NCBI GenBank assembly: GCA_033764775.1
Contig: JANRIQ010000004.1
Span: 1-64,000 of the forward strand
DNA from: JAWXCE01 sp033764775
GTDB taxonomy: Bacteria > Pseudomonadota > Alphaproteobacteria > Rhizobiales > Rhodomicrobiaceae
DNA length: 64,000 bases
Direction: 5' to 3'
Shown piece after piece: positions 17,350 through 27,001 of this stretch. Under the pieces are notes generated by a model. That model worked only from the letters and a program-made list of their open reading frames with translations. It did no database searches and had not been told where the DNA came from. The translations under genes and the position numbers were made by a program. Position 1 is the first letter of the stretch, and each line of letters starts with the position of its first letter.

Positions 17350-18102
17350 ATGGGGACCGAGTTGCGGCGGCTTAACGGGAAATGCGCATTGATAACGGGC
17401 GCGAGCCGCGGCATCGGCGCGGCGATCGCCCGGCGCTTCGCGGCGGAAGGCGCGCATCTTATGCTCACCTATCTTAACTCCGTCGAAGCGATGGAGGCGG
17501 TGGCCGCCGATGCGCGCGCCTTGGGGGCCCAAGTGCGCGTGATCCGGGCGGACGCGCGCGATGCGGAACAGATGCGGCACGCGGTGCGGGCGGCGCACGA
17601 CGCCCAAGGGCGGCTCGACATCCTCGTCAACAACGCCGGCATGTTCCGCCGCCAGCCGTTGCCAGAGACGACCGACGCCGATTTTGACGAGATCATCGCG
17701 GCGAACTTGCGCTCGGTTTACGCGGCAAGCCGGGAGGCCGCTGCGGTGATGGGCGCGGGCGGCCGCATCATCAATATGGGGTCGTCGTTCGGCGCGCGGG
17801 TGCCGGCGCCAGGCCTCGGGCTTTACGCGGCGAGCAAATTCGCGGTGGAGGGGCTGACGCGGGGCTTTGCACGCGACCTGGCGCCAAAAGGGATCACCGT
17901 CAACGCCATCCAGCCGGGCCCAATCGACACGGACATGAACCCCGCGGACAGCCGCCACGGCCGCATCATGATGATGATGACGGCGCTCGGGCGCTACGGG
18001 CGCGCGGATGAGGTGGCCGCGCTCGCCGCGTTCCTCGCCAGCGAAGATTCGAGCTACATCACCGGCGCGGTGCTCGCCGTCGACGGCGGCCTGGAGACTT
18101 AA
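17350..18102 (+). CDS. Short-chain dehydrogenase/reductase (classical SDR)
   Basis: This 250-residue protein has the NAD(P)-binding TGASRGIGAAIA, the structural NNAG in DILVNNAGMF, and the catalytic set Ser (NMGSSFG), Tyr and Lys in YAASK. The ending ITGAVLAVDGGLET is normal. It resembles FabG-type and sugar/quinone reductases. The frame stays open about 2 kb upstream antisense to the permease, but the conserved domain begins at the ATG at 17350. The substrate is unknown. Its stop overlaps gor by 4 nt, convergently. Confidence 0.88.
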   Translation: MGTELRRLNGKCALITGASRGIGAAIARRFAAEGAHLMLTYLNSVEAMEAVAADARALGAQVRVIRADARDAEQMRHAVRAAHDAQGRLDILVNNAGMFRRQPLPETTDADFDEIIAANLRSVYAASREAAAVMGAGGRIINMGSSFGARVPAPGLGLYAASKFAVEGLTRGFARDLAPKGITVNAIQPGPIDTDMNPADSRHGRIMMMMTALGRYGRADEVAALAAFLASEDSSYITGAVLAVDGGLET

Positions 18103-19451
18103 GCCGACTTTTGCCGCAGGGTGACAAGCTCTTCCGCCGCGCTCGGGTGCAGCGCGACCGTGTTGTCGAAATCGGCTTTCGTCGCGTTCATCTTGAGCGC
18201 GATGGCCGCCATCTGCGCGATCTCGGCCGCGTCCGGCCCGAGAATGTGGCAGCCGAGCACCTTGTCCGTCTCCGCGTCGACGACGAGCTTCATGAGCATC
18301 CGCTCCTCGCGGCCCGGCAGCACGTATTTCATCGGCCGGAAGCTGGTTTTGTAAATGTCGACAGCGAGACCGCGCCCGCGCGCCTCCGCCTCGGTCAGCC
18401 CCACCGTCCCGATCTCCGGCTGCGAGAAGACGGCCGTGGGGATGAGGTGATGGTCCACCCGGGTCGGTTCGCCGCCGAACACCGTGTCGGCGAAGGCGTG
18501 CCCCTCGCGGATGGCGACGGGCGTCAGGTTCACGCGGTTCGTCACGTCGCCGACGGCGTAAATGTTCTCCACCGTCGTGCGCGACCACTCGTCGACGATG
18601 ATTTCGTCCATCAGGCCCAATTGAACGCCCGCCTCCTGCAATCCCATCCCCGCGGTCGCCGGTCTGCGTCCCGTAGCGAACATGGCGGCGTCAACAGGCA
18701 GCGACGCGCCGCCCATGAGGCGCGCGACAAGCCCGTCGCCTGACCTCTCCAGCGCTTCGATTTGCTCGTTCATGTGCAGCTTCAGGCCCTTGGCCGACAA
18801 CGCCGCCATCAGTCCGGCGCGCACGTCGGCGTCGAAGTTGCGCAGGATTTCGGCGCTGCGGTGGATGAGGTGCGCCTCGGCGCCGAGACCATGGAAAATG
18901 CAGGCGAACTCGACCGCGATATAGCCGCCGCCCACGATGACGACGCGGCGCGGCAACTCGGGCAGGTGAAACGCCTCGTTGGAAGTGATCGCCAGCTCGC
19001 AACCCTGGAATGTCGGCACATAGGGCGCGCCGCCGGTCGTGATGAGGATTTTGTCGGCGGTGAAGGTCTCGCCTGAGGAGAGCCTCACCGTGTGCGCATC
19101 GGCCAGCTCCGCGCGAGCCAAAAACTGGCGCACGCCCGCACGGGACAAAGTCGCCGCGTAAAGGCCGGAGAGGCGCGCGATCTCCCTGTCCTTGTTGGCG
19201 ATGAGCGTCGCCCAGTCGAAGCGCGCGGGCGGAACCGTCCAGCCGTAACCGGCCGCGTCCTCCAGAACGTCGCTGTAGTGGCTTGCGTAAACGAGGAGCT
19301 TCTTAGGGACGCAACCGCGGATGACGCAGGTGCCGCCCATGCGGTATTCCTCGGCGAGGCCCACGCGCGCGCCGTACCCGGCCGCGATGCGCGCCGCGCG
19401 AACGCCGCCGGAGCCGCCGCCGATCACAAAGAGGTCGAAGTCGGCCGTCAT
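18099..19451 (-). CDS. gor: Glutathione-disulfide reductase
   Basis: This 450-residue class I pyridine-nucleotide disulfide oxidoreductase has the FAD site VIGGGSGGVRAARIA and the redox pair C42/C47 in GGTCVIRGCVPKK. An NADPH site VIVGGGYIAVEFA and a C-terminal His-Glu pair (ALHPSAAEE) are present. It reduces GSSG with NADPH in the cytoplasm. The ATG at 19451 overlaps the stop of the DUF2059 gene by 1 nt (TGATG), so translation is probably coupled. It completes an rpiA-DUF2059-gor operon. Confidence 0.95.
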   Translation of the reverse strand: MTADFDLFVIGGGSGGVRAARIAAGYGARVGLAEEYRMGGTCVIRGCVPKKLLVYASHYSDVLEDAAGYGWTVPPARFDWATLIANKDREIARLSGLYAATLSRAGVRQFLARAELADAHTVRLSSGETFTADKILITTGGAPYVPTFQGCELAITSNEAFHLPELPRRVVIVGGGYIAVEFACIFHGLGAEAHLIHRSAEILRNFDADVRAGLMAALSAKGLKLHMNEQIEALERSGDGLVARLMGGASLPVDAAMFATGRRPATAGMGLQEAGVQLGLMDEIIVDEWSRTTVENIYAVGDVTNRVNLTPVAIREGHAFADTVFGGEPTRVDHHLIPTAVFSQPEIGTVGLTEAEARGRGLAVDIYKTSFRPMKYVLPGREERMLMKLVVDAETDKVLGCHILGPDAAEIAQMAAIALKMNATKADFDNTVALHPSAAEELVTLRQKSA

Positions 19452-20623
19452 CAGCGCGGCGCCTCCATGCTCATGGCCACGAAGGCGGCGATGAGTTTGT
19501 CGCGCGTCTCGGCGGAAATGCTCCCGCTCAGCGTCAGCAGCCATTTCACCGACAGCGCCTGCCACTGGGTTTCGAGCGCCTGCCGCTCCTCCGGCGTCAG
19601 CGTGAAGCCGCCCTCGGCGAATGTCTCTTTCTCGGCGTCGAGAAACGCCTGCAACTCGTCGATATCGGCACCGTTGATGGACAGCGCGGCGTCAAGGATG
19701 CCCATGATGATGTCGAACACCTTCGCGGCCGTCGGCGTCCGCAGGAAATCGTGAAGCTCGTTAAGCTGCTCGGCTGAAAGCGCTGCGGCCATCTCGCGCG
19801 CGGCCGTCTCCAGCCCCTTGTCCCGCTCGCCCGCATATTTGCGCTCAAACTCGGCGATGTCGGCTTCGGCCTTCTGACGGTCGATCTCGCTCATCCAGCG
19901 CGCCCGGGGAATCAGCGTTTCTTTGAGGTACGGAATGACCCGGTCTTTCGCCTCCTCGAACCGGCTGAGGCGCATCAGATCGTCCAGAATGGCGCGCGCC
20001 GCCGACACCTGCGCGGGCGGAACGTCGGCCGCGGGGCCGTCGCTCGACGGACGCCGCGATTGACTGTCCTCCACGCCCTGCATCCACAGCTCAAAGCGGG
20101 CGACAGTCTGGCTATCCTCAACCGCCCAGTTTGGCGGATAGGCCAGGCAGGCGTAGAGCACGCCGAACATTTTATCGACCGATTTCAGACTGAGCAGCTG
20201 GAGCAGCTTCTGCTGCTTTTCCTCAGGCGCCGCCATGGTGAGCATTTGCGCTGCGTCCTCGATCAGCTCGGCGCGGTGCTGGCTGAACCCGGCCTCCAAC
20301 TCCTGCCCCGCCGCGGCGATGAGCGGGAACAGGTCCATGACGCGCTTGGCGGCTGCGGCGTCCTCATCGGGGAGAAGCATCGCCTCGATGGCCTGTTGCT
20401 GCGCCAGGCGCATCTGCGGAGTGGCGAGCAACTGCATGTATTTCATGATGCTGGAATAAACGTCGGGCAGACGGGTGACGGCGACCATCTTCTCAACAAG
20501 GCGCACTGCCGTCGAGGGCGGCGGAGGTGCGACCTCCTGCGGGGAAGGCTGAGCGAGCGCCGGGCTCGTCCAAACCCACGCCAAGGCGCCGATCAGCGCC
20601 GCGTTAAAGCCGTTTATCGTCAT
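19451..20623 (-). CDS. Exported DUF2059-like protein between rpiA and gor
   Basis: This 390-residue protein has a signal peptide (about 1-25, ending SPALAQ) and is otherwise helical. Near the C-terminus, LNELHDFLRTPTAAKVFDIIMG matches the DUF2059 type of motif. The ATG at 20623 is chosen because GGAGG lies 5-6 nt before it; an upstream ATG at 20647 has no such site. Function is unknown. Its place between rpiA and gor recurs in Hyphomicrobiales. The protein is longer than a single DUF2059 unit, so two related halves are possible. Confidence 0.75.
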   Translation of the reverse strand: MTINGFNAALIGALAWVWTSPALAQPSPQEVAPPPPSTAVRLVEKMVAVTRLPDVYSSIMKYMQLLATPQMRLAQQQAIEAMLLPDEDAAAAKRVMDLFPLIAAAGQELEAGFSQHRAELIEDAAQMLTMAAPEEKQQKLLQLLSLKSVDKMFGVLYACLAYPPNWAVEDSQTVARFELWMQGVEDSQSRRPSSDGPAADVPPAQVSAARAILDDLMRLSRFEEAKDRVIPYLKETLIPRARWMSEIDRQKAEADIAEFERKYAGERDKGLETAAREMAAALSAEQLNELHDFLRTPTAAKVFDIIMGILDAALSINGADIDELQAFLDAEKETFAEGGFTLTPEERQALETQWQALSVKWLLTLSGSISAETRDKLIAAFVAMSMEAPR

Positions 20624-20661
20624 CCCGCCCTCCATGCGCCGCCGCATCAGGGCGAGCCGAT

Positions 20662-21441
20662 TTAATCGTCGACGGTCAGCGTCTCAACGCCGTCTGCGGT
20701 GGCGATGATAGCCGCATCGGCGATGCCGATAAATAGGCCGTGCTCGACGACGCCCGGGATCATCTCGAGCACGTCGGCCAGATCCTCCGGGTCGGGAATG
20801 GATCCGAACGCGGCGTCGACGATGAAATTGCCGTTCTCCGTGATGAACGGCTGTTTGTTGGGGCCAAGCCGCTGCGTCAGCTGGCCCACGCTACCGGCGT
20901 CGGCGGCCGCATCCTCGATCATGCGCAGCGTGGCCTTGAGGCCGAACTGCGTCACCTCGATGGGGAGGGGAAACTTGCCGAGCGCCTCGACCCTTTTTGA
21001 ACCGTCGGCGATGACGATGAACCTGTCCGAGGCCATGGCGACGATCTTCTCGCGCAGGAGAGCGCCGCCGCCGCCTTTGATGAGGCGCAGGTTGGAGTCG
21101 ATCTCGTCCGCGCCGTCGATGGTGAGATCGAGGGCCGGCTCGTCATCGAGCGAAGCCAGACGAATGCCGAGCTTCTCAGCCTGCGCGCGCGACGCCTCGG
21201 ACGTCGCCACGCACAGCACGTCAAAGCCATCCGCCACCTTGGCGCCCAGCGCTTCGATGAAGGCGGCCGCGGTCGAGCCGGTGCCTAGGCCGAGCTTCAT
21301 GCCCGGTTGAACATGGGTCAGGGCCTGCGCCGCCGCGCGCCTCTTGAGATCGGCCACCGGGTCCGCATTTTTGCGCGGCTGGCGCGAACGCGCGCGCGCG
21401 GTTGGCGATTTTTCGGAAATCCTGAGCCTCCTGACCATCAA
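20662..21441 (-). CDS. rpiA: Ribose-5-phosphate isomerase A
   Basis: This 259-residue protein has the RpiA motifs GLGTGSTAAAFIEAL, DLTIDGADEID, LIKGGGGALLREKI and ADGSKRVEALGKFPLPIEV. It interconverts ribose-5-phosphate and ribulose-5-phosphate in the pentose phosphate pathway. The N-terminus has about 28 extra Arg-rich residues; a GTG at 21357 would give the usual length, so the start is uncertain. It is the first gene of the rpiA-DUF2059-gor operon and divergent from gph. Confidence 0.95.
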   Translation of the reverse strand: MMVRRLRISEKSPTARARSRQPRKNADPVADLKRRAAAQALTHVQPGMKLGLGTGSTAAAFIEALGAKVADGFDVLCVATSEASRAQAEKLGIRLASLDDEPALDLTIDGADEIDSNLRLIKGGGGALLREKIVAMASDRFIVIADGSKRVEALGKFPLPIEVTQFGLKATLRMIEDAAADAGSVGQLTQRLGPNKQPFITENGNFIVDAAFGSIPDPEDLADVLEMIPGVVEHGLFIGIADAAIIATADGVETLTVDD

Positions 21442-21674
21442 TTCGCTCTATAAGCCGCTAGTGTGAGTTAAGACGCCAAAACCGGACCGCCGGCCCGCCC
21501 GATCCGGTCAGGCCTTACGCTTGAAATTCGACAAAGGACGGTGGCGATGCGCTGTATTCTTGGAAAATGGCTTTGGCGTCGCGCAAACTCAAGCGCGGCG
21601 TTTTGCGCAAGGCTCATTCTTTCGTCAACGGCCGGCGCGGGGGCCCGCCATTCAGCAACGAAGTGGAGGCGTTC

Positions 21675-22355
21675 ATGCGCGGCGTGACGGTGGCTTTCGA
21701 CCTCGACGGCACGATGGTGGACACTGCGCCCGATCTCATCGCCGCGCTCGACCATCTTTTGGGTCGGCTTGGCCTGCCCCCGTCCGATCCGGCGGTCGCG
21801 ATCCCGGCCGTCGGCCATGGCGCGCGCGCGATGATCGACCGCGCCGTGCACGCGCTCGGGCATCGCGTCGATCCGGCCGACATGGACCCGCTGATCGAAG
21901 AGTTCATAGCCTTTTACGCCCAGAATATCGCCGTGGGGAGCCGGCCGTTTCCCGGGCTTGAGGGCACGCTCCATGCCCTGAAAGGCGGCGGCACCCGGCT
22001 CGCGGTGTGCACCAACAAGCGCGAGGCGCTCGCCCGCAAGCTGCTCGACGAGCTGTCCCTTTCGCACTTCTTCGACGCCCTAGCCGGGGGCGACACCTAC
22101 CCGGAGCGAAAGCCCGACCCGGCTCATCTCTTGAATGTGATCCGCGCGGCGGGGGGCGATCCGTCGGCGGCCGTGATGGTGGGCGACAGCTCGGCGGATG
22201 TGGGCGCGGCGCGGGCGGCGGGGGTGCCCGTCGTGCTCGTCGATTTCGGCTATGCGGACGCCGCCCTCAACGCCGATGCGGTTATCTCCCATTTCGCGGA
22301 GCTGCCCGCAGCCGTCGCCGCGCTCACCCGGGGGCCGGCGCGCGACGCGGTCTGA
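21675..22355 (+). CDS. gph: Phosphoglycolate phosphatase (HAD superfamily)
   Basis: This 226-residue HAD phosphatase has motif I FDLDGTMVDTAPD, motif II VCTNK, the motif III Lys in PERKPDP and motif IV VMVGDSSADVGAARAAG. It hydrolyses 2-phosphoglycolate formed by DNA repair or RuBP oxygenation. The ATG at 21675 follows GGAGG at ideal spacing, so a longer upstream reading is rejected. It is divergent from rpiA, as in other Hyphomicrobiales. Confidence 0.9.
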   Translation: MRGVTVAFDLDGTMVDTAPDLIAALDHLLGRLGLPPSDPAVAIPAVGHGARAMIDRAVHALGHRVDPADMDPLIEEFIAFYAQNIAVGSRPFPGLEGTLHALKGGGTRLAVCTNKREALARKLLDELSLSHFFDALAGGDTYPERKPDPAHLLNVIRAAGGDPSAAVMVGDSSADVGAARAAGVPVVLVDFGYADAALNADAVISHFAELPAAVAALTRGPARDAV

Positions 22356-22510
22356 GAAAAATCGAAGCTTTTTGGGACGAAGCCTCAATTTTATCATATG
22401 ATTGGCGAAAAAGCGGGCTGCGGTCGCCGTCGACGCCAGGCGCCATCCGCCAGCGCATCCGTGGGGTAGGCTCAAGCGTAGTCGATGGACAAGGGCAGAG
22501 GGACGCCGCG

Positions 22511-23512
22511 ATGAGTCTTGAATTCTGGGATGAGCCGGCGATCAGCAAATACTCATGGCTGGTGGCGACAGCGTCGGCCCTCGCGCTCATCTTCTTCCTC
22601 GCCGTGATGACCATGCGGGCGTTCGCCGTCGCCGCCGTGCGGCAAGCGCCAAACAGCCGCATCGCGCTCGCCCTTGACGACACCTTCAAACCCTCCGACC
22701 GGTTCTCCGGCTTCGTGGACGACAACAGCAGCGCCTCCATCGTCGTCATCGAGCTGCCGCCCGAGGCCTACGAACAGGTCAAGACGCTCGGCGACAACCC
22801 GGCCGCGCTCGCCGCGCAAGGGGTCACCGGCGTCACGAAGACCGCCCTGCCCGGCCGCACCGGCGAGCACGTGTATCTGACCGGCGCGCAGCAGACCCCG
22901 CTCGTCGATTACGCCAAATTCATCCTCATCTTCCGCGACAAGGGCGTCGCCGCCATGATCACGGCGAACGTGCCCGAGGCAGCCCTCGCCTCCCGCGCCA
23001 TCACCCAGGAGAAGATCGAGGCGGCGCTGGCGAGCGCCGAGGTGCGAGATGCGGCTGAAACGACGCCCGCTTTGTTCAAACTGACCTACCTCGGGCCGTT
23101 TGAGGAGGATGTCTCGCTGATGGGCAACACCAAAGGCTATCGCCTGCGCGACGCGCCCGCGCCTCGCGGCGAAGGGCTGGAGCCGTTCTTTCTCGTCGCG
23201 CCCTCGCTGCACAAGCTGCCGCTGAACCTTTTGGAGGAGACCGCCGCCAAGGCCTTCAAGTCGCTCGATCAGTTCCGCGACGCCCAGATCGAGGCCACGC
23301 GCTCGCTCCGCGCCGGCGGGCTGGACGGCGTCGAGATCGTGGGCGAGGCCTCCGACTGGAAAACCGGCGCCGCGGCGGGTCTGTACCAGCTCATGTTGGC
23401 TGCGCCGAACGGGGGATATTTCCGGCTTGTGGGCTTCGGCCCCAGGGAGGGGTGGGAGGCGACCCTCGCCGAGTTCCGCCGCATCGCCGACGGCTTCCGC
23501 CCGGAGGAGTGA
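22511..23512 (+). CDS. Single-pass membrane protein, function unknown
   Basis: This 333-residue protein has one transmembrane segment (about 16-38) followed by a soluble part with alternating strands and helices. Examples are SRFS-like KPSDRFSGFVDDNSSASIVV, FILIFRDKGVAAMITANV and FRLVGFGPREGWEATLAEFR. The ATG at 22511 has AGAGGG upstream. The fold could resemble small lipoprotein-like domains such as DcrB or LpqN, but I see no firm family match. It sits between gph and the convergent RgpF-like gene. Confidence 0.7.
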   Translation: MSLEFWDEPAISKYSWLVATASALALIFFLAVMTMRAFAVAAVRQAPNSRIALALDDTFKPSDRFSGFVDDNSSASIVVIELPPEAYEQVKTLGDNPAALAAQGVTGVTKTALPGRTGEHVYLTGAQQTPLVDYAKFILIFRDKGVAAMITANVPEAALASRAITQEKIEAALASAEVRDAAETTPALFKLTYLGPFEEDVSLMGNTKGYRLRDAPAPRGEGLEPFFLVAPSLHKLPLNLLEETAAKAFKSLDQFRDAQIEATRSLRAGGLDGVEIVGEASDWKTGAAAGLYQLMLAAPNGGYFRLVGFGPREGWEATLAEFRRIADGFRPEE

Positions 23513-23513
23513 G

Positions 23514-24575
23514 CTAGCCGGCGGAGAGGCCCGGCGCGCGGGGGCTGACGCCGCCCAGATGCAGCGCGATCGCCTCCACATCGCCGCCATGGCGCGCAAC
23601 CAGCTCCCGCCAGCCGGTCAGATCGCGTCCGCTCAGATTTTCGCGCAGCAGATGCGCCTTCATGAACGGAAAGCCCGCCTCGATCAACTCGCGCCATAAA
23701 AACAGCGTCGGGTTGATGCGCGGAGCGCCCGGCGCCGCCATGGGAAACATCGCCTCCACGCGCAGGCCGGCCGAGAGCGCGACGCCGGCCAGCGGCACCT
23801 CGTACTCCTTGACCACACGGTGCTTCGATTCGATCTCGCGCACGCCTGCCCAAAAGCCGCGGATGGCCGGCGAGGCGAGCGCCGCGCCTTTCAGCACCAG
23901 GAAATAGCTTTGCAGATGGTAGGCGATGTCGTCGCTCTCGGTCAGCCCGATCACGTCGGCGGGCGACGCCGCGATGCGCGCCATCATGGCGTTGAAACCG
24001 CTAAGCGGGCCGTAAACGCTGTCGTTGACGAAATAAAGCGCCGGCGCGGCCCACAGCTCCGGCATCAGTTTGAGCGCCAGCGCCCAGCAAGCGAAGTCAT
24101 AACCGCCGTTGCGCTTGACGATCACCGCGTCCGCCGCCTCGGGCCCCGGATCGTCGAGGCGGAGATCGGGTCGCTCCGTCGCGGCGATGAGGACGGTGTG
24201 GAGGCCGCTGCGGCGCAACGCTTGCAGATATGCGCGCGTGTGCGGCCAGATGCGGCCGTCGGGCGCGAACGACACGAAAAGACACACCGGAGCGCCCGGC
24301 TCGCCCTCGTCGCGGCGCAGGACGCGGTGTGGCGCGCTCTCAACCGCCGGAAACGCCGCGGCGCCGTCGCCCTCCCCCATCGCCGAGATGAGCTTGGGCG
24401 AGACGAGCGGCACCACGACCTTGTCGCCGCGCACCAGCTTGCGCAACTTCCGCCCGCGCGAGACATGAAAGGCGGCCTGCAACAACTGGAATGCGATGCG
24501 GTACCTGTTCACCGAGGCTCGAACCATCGAAACATTTGCCAGCGGCGGGCGGATGAGTGTACCGCTGAACGTCAT
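23514..24575 (-). CDS. RgpF-like (rhamnan synthesis F) polysaccharide protein
   Basis: This 353-residue protein matches the RgpF group in its second half: NGGYDFACWALALKLMPEL, FVNDSVYGPL, MMARIAASPADVIGLTES and NPTLFLWRELIEAGFPFMK. Such proteins contribute glycosyl transfer in rhamnan or O-antigen assembly. The N-terminal 60 residues are basic and less conserved. No other surface-polysaccharide gene is adjacent, so it is an orphan here; the sugar cannot be told. It converges on the unknown membrane protein with 1 bp between stops. Confidence 0.8.
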   Translation of the reverse strand: MTFSGTLIRPPLANVSMVRASVNRYRIAFQLLQAAFHVSRGRKLRKLVRGDKVVVPLVSPKLISAMGEGDGAAAFPAVESAPHRVLRRDEGEPGAPVCLFVSFAPDGRIWPHTRAYLQALRRSGLHTVLIAATERPDLRLDDPGPEAADAVIVKRNGGYDFACWALALKLMPELWAAPALYFVNDSVYGPLSGFNAMMARIAASPADVIGLTESDDIAYHLQSYFLVLKGAALASPAIRGFWAGVREIESKHRVVKEYEVPLAGVALSAGLRVEAMFPMAAPGAPRINPTLFLWRELIEAGFPFMKAHLLRENLSGRDLTGWRELVARHGGDVEAIALHLGGVSPRAPGLSAG

Positions 24576-24641
24576 GGACGCTTAACGCCTCCTTAGCTGG
24601 CGTCGGGCTGTCGTCAACCGCAATTTCACCGAGAAAGACGA

Positions 24642-25352
24642 ATGTCTCGCAGCTTCTGGCGAAAAATCAGCTCTGAACGCAATCTTCTCGACGTCTTCTT
24701 CCGGCTGCGCGGGCTGATGCTCATCGCGTCGGTGGGCGCCATTCTCGGCGCGCTTTTGATGTTTTGGACCGGCGGCAAGCATCTTTTGCATGCCTACGAG
24801 ACCCTGCTCGGCGTCAAGACCGTGGCGGCGACCGCCAAGGAGGCGGCGGCGGAGGGCGAGTCCCGCGTCGTCGTCTACATCCTGGAAGCGGTTGACGCCT
24901 TCCTCTTCGCGCTCGTTCTGATGATTTTCGCCTATGGCATCGCGCTTGGCTTCGTGTTCCATCACGTGACGGAGCGGTACCGGGATTACCTGCCCGACTG
25001 GATGCTGGTGAAAGGCGTCGGCCAACTCAAGCGCACGCTCGCCGAGGTGGTTATCGTGGTGCTGATCGTGATCTTTGCGCGCATCATCATCGAGAGCGGA
25101 GGCTCGCTCAAATGGGAGATGCTGGTGCTGCCCATCTCCATCTTGCTGTTGTCTTATGCGCTAAAGCTGCTCCATTACGAATACGAGAACCCCATGCGCG
25201 GCCCGGTGCGCCGCTTCAACGAGGATGAGGGCGCCACCGTCGATGCGCCCGGGGCCGTCGAGACGGCGCTGATCGAGACGCCGAAGGCCAAAGCGCCCCA
25301 GCCCCGGCCGTCGCCCACGCCGTCGCGCCCCAAGCCGAAGCCGGGCGCCTAG
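24642..25352 (+). CDS. YqhA-like (UPF0114) membrane protein
   Basis: This 236-residue protein has four hydrophobic segments: about 25-45, 85-110, 130-150 and 165-180. The central VYILEAVDAFLFALVLMIFAYGIALGF matches the UPF0114/YqhA pattern (a conserved D in an amphipathic helix and a Phe-rich segment). The C-terminal 50 residues are a soluble Pro/Lys/Ala-rich tail ending KPKPGA. Function is unknown. It is 3 bp from the next small membrane gene, so they probably share a transcript. Confidence 0.75.
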   Translation: MSRSFWRKISSERNLLDVFFRLRGLMLIASVGAILGALLMFWTGGKHLLHAYETLLGVKTVAATAKEAAAEGESRVVVYILEAVDAFLFALVLMIFAYGIALGFVFHHVTERYRDYLPDWMLVKGVGQLKRTLAEVVIVVLIVIFARIIIESGGSLKWEMLVLPISILLLSYALKLLHYEYENPMRGPVRRFNEDEGATVDAPGAVETALIETPKAKAPQPRPSPTPSRPKPKPGA

Positions 25353-25355
25353 ACC

Positions 25356-25715
25356 ATGCAGAGCGCGGGCCTCAGCGCCTATCTCTGGCCTATCGCGCTG
25401 CTCGTCGCGTCGAACGTGTTCATGACGTTCGCGTGGTACGGGCACCTGAAGTTCAAATCGGCGGCGCTGGCGACCGTGGTGCTGGTGAGCTGGGGCATCG
25501 CGTTTTTCGAATATTGGCTCGCCGTGCCCGCCAACCGCATCGGGCATCAGGTGTACTCGGCGGCCGAGCTGAAAACCATCCAGGAGGTGATCACGCTCTC
25601 CGTGTTCGCCGCCTTCAGCGTGCTCTATCTCAACGAGCCGCTGACCTGGCGCCACGCGGCGGGTTTCGCGCTCATCGCCTGCGGGGCCGCGCTCGTGTTT
25701 TCAGGCCGCGCCTAG
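25356..25715 (+). CDS. DUF486 / DMT-type small membrane protein
   Basis: This 119-residue protein has four transmembrane segments and the DUF486 signature FMTFAWYGHLKFK, FFEYWLAVPANRIG and FAAFSVLYLNEPLTWRHAAGFALI. DUF486 proteins belong to the drug/metabolite transporter (DMT) group but their substrate is unknown. It follows the YqhA-like gene by 3 bp. Confidence 0.9.
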   Translation: MQSAGLSAYLWPIALLVASNVFMTFAWYGHLKFKSAALATVVLVSWGIAFFEYWLAVPANRIGHQVYSAAELKTIQEVITLSVFAAFSVLYLNEPLTWRHAAGFALIACGAALVFSGRA

Positions 25716-25732
25716 AGCGGCGCGCGAGCGTG

Positions 25733-26641
25733 TCACGCATTGCGCGCGCGCAGCGTCTCCTCCATCTCGCGCAGGGCCGCCATGCAGGCGGGAAGCTCGC
25801 TCCAGTATGGCGGCGCCAGCTCCAGATTGAGAACGAGGCCGTCAGGAAAACTCAGGCCGGTCATCAGCTCGCGCCAGGGTATGGCGCCAAGGCCGATGGG
25901 CAGATGCAGATCGCCGTAGCCATAGGCGACCCGCTCGGCGCGCGAATAGGTCGGCGCGGCGGTCAAACGTCCGAACGAATCATGAATATGCAGATGCTTG
26001 GCGAGCGGGCTGAGCGCCGCCGCCTCGGCGCCAAAATCCGCGCCGTGCAAGGTCGAGTTGATGAACCCGTGGGAGAAGTCCAGGCAGGCGCGGATGTTGG
26101 GATGACCGATGGCCGCGATTTCGGCGGCGAGCCGCGAGGGCAGCGCCGTGGTGCGCGCCATATCGTAGGTGAACAGGTTCTCCACCGTGATGACAAGCCC
26201 CGCCGCCGCGGCGATGGGCGCAACCTCGGCGAGGGCGTCCCGCTGCTGCGCGTAAAGCGCGTCCATCTGAGGCGCCCGCGCGGCCTCCACCAGCCCCCCG
26301 TGATGAATGTAATGAACGGCCCCCAACTCCGCAGCCGCGTCGAGCGCGGCCTTAAGGACCGCCATGTGCTGGGGGAGTCTTTCCGGCGCGTCCATGAGGT
26401 TCACCGCGAGCGGCCCGTGGACGGTGTAGCGGAATGGGCGGTCGGCCGTGATGCTTTTCAGCAGTCTCATGCGGGCCGGAAGCACGGCGGCCCCGGCGAT
26501 GACGTCCAACGAGAACAGGGGCAGCTCGATGAAGTCCGGCCGCAGGCGTTCCGCTTCAGCGAGCGCGTCCGTCAGCTTCTTGAAATCGTAGTCGTCGTCC
26601 GATCTAAGCGAGTAGCCCACGCCCAAAACGCGCTGCTGCAT
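25733..26641 (-). CDS. Sugar-phosphate isomerase/epimerase-like TIM-barrel protein
   Basis: This 302-residue protein fits the AP-endonuclease-2/xylose-isomerase-like TIM barrel. Metal ligands can be placed at E (FIELP), H (YTVHGP, IHHGG), E (TVENLF), D/H (CLDFSHG), HIHD and a final E (LNLELAPPYW). These enzymes isomerise or epimerise sugars or hydroxypyruvate-like substrates. No sugar pathway is adjacent. It converges on the DUF486 gene with 17 bp between. Confidence 0.78.
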   Translation of the reverse strand: MQQRVLGVGYSLRSDDDYDFKKLTDALAEAERLRPDFIELPLFSLDVIAGAAVLPARMRLLKSITADRPFRYTVHGPLAVNLMDAPERLPQHMAVLKAALDAAAELGAVHYIHHGGLVEAARAPQMDALYAQQRDALAEVAPIAAAAGLVITVENLFTYDMARTTALPSRLAAEIAAIGHPNIRACLDFSHGFINSTLHGADFGAEAAALSPLAKHLHIHDSFGRLTAAPTYSRAERVAYGYGDLHLPIGLGAIPWRELMTGLSFPDGLVLNLELAPPYWSELPACMAALREMEETLRARNA

Positions 26642-26696
26642 TCAACAATCCCCTGTTTTCGTCAAAAAACGCGCCTTCGCCCAACCCTTTACGGAG

Positions 26697-26873
26697 TCAA
26701 ATGCCCTTGACCACCGTGCCGGCCAGCAAAATCGCGTAGGCGATCACGAGAACGTAGAATTTGTCGAGCGGCACGGCGCCCGCGAGCTTTGGCCAGAACG
26801 CCATCACAAAGCCCAGGATGGCGAGGAGGAGCGACAAGAAAAAGGTCGTGCTGGTCGGCGGCGTAAAGCGCAT
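26697..26873 (-). CDS. Small two-helix membrane protein
   Basis: This 58-residue protein has two hydrophobic helices (about 10-28 and 38-57) separated by LAGAVPLDK. The ATG at 26873 is preceded by AAGGAG at six bases, a strong signal, so longer upstream readings are rejected. Function is unknown; many alphaproteobacteria encode similar short proteins of about 60 residues. It is divergent from an SRPBCC gene. Confidence 0.75.
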   Translation of the reverse strand: MRFTPPTSTTFFLSLLLAILGFVMAFWPKLAGAVPLDKFYVLVIAYAILLAGTVVKGI

Positions 26874-27001
26874 GAAAAACTCCTTGATAGCCTTCCATCG
26901 AAAGCGATAACAGCAAAGGACGACGCGACTGTGATAGCTGACGCGCCGCAGCGGCTTCAACACTGCTATAAGACATAATTCAAAAGACCGGAGAAGTGCT
27001 T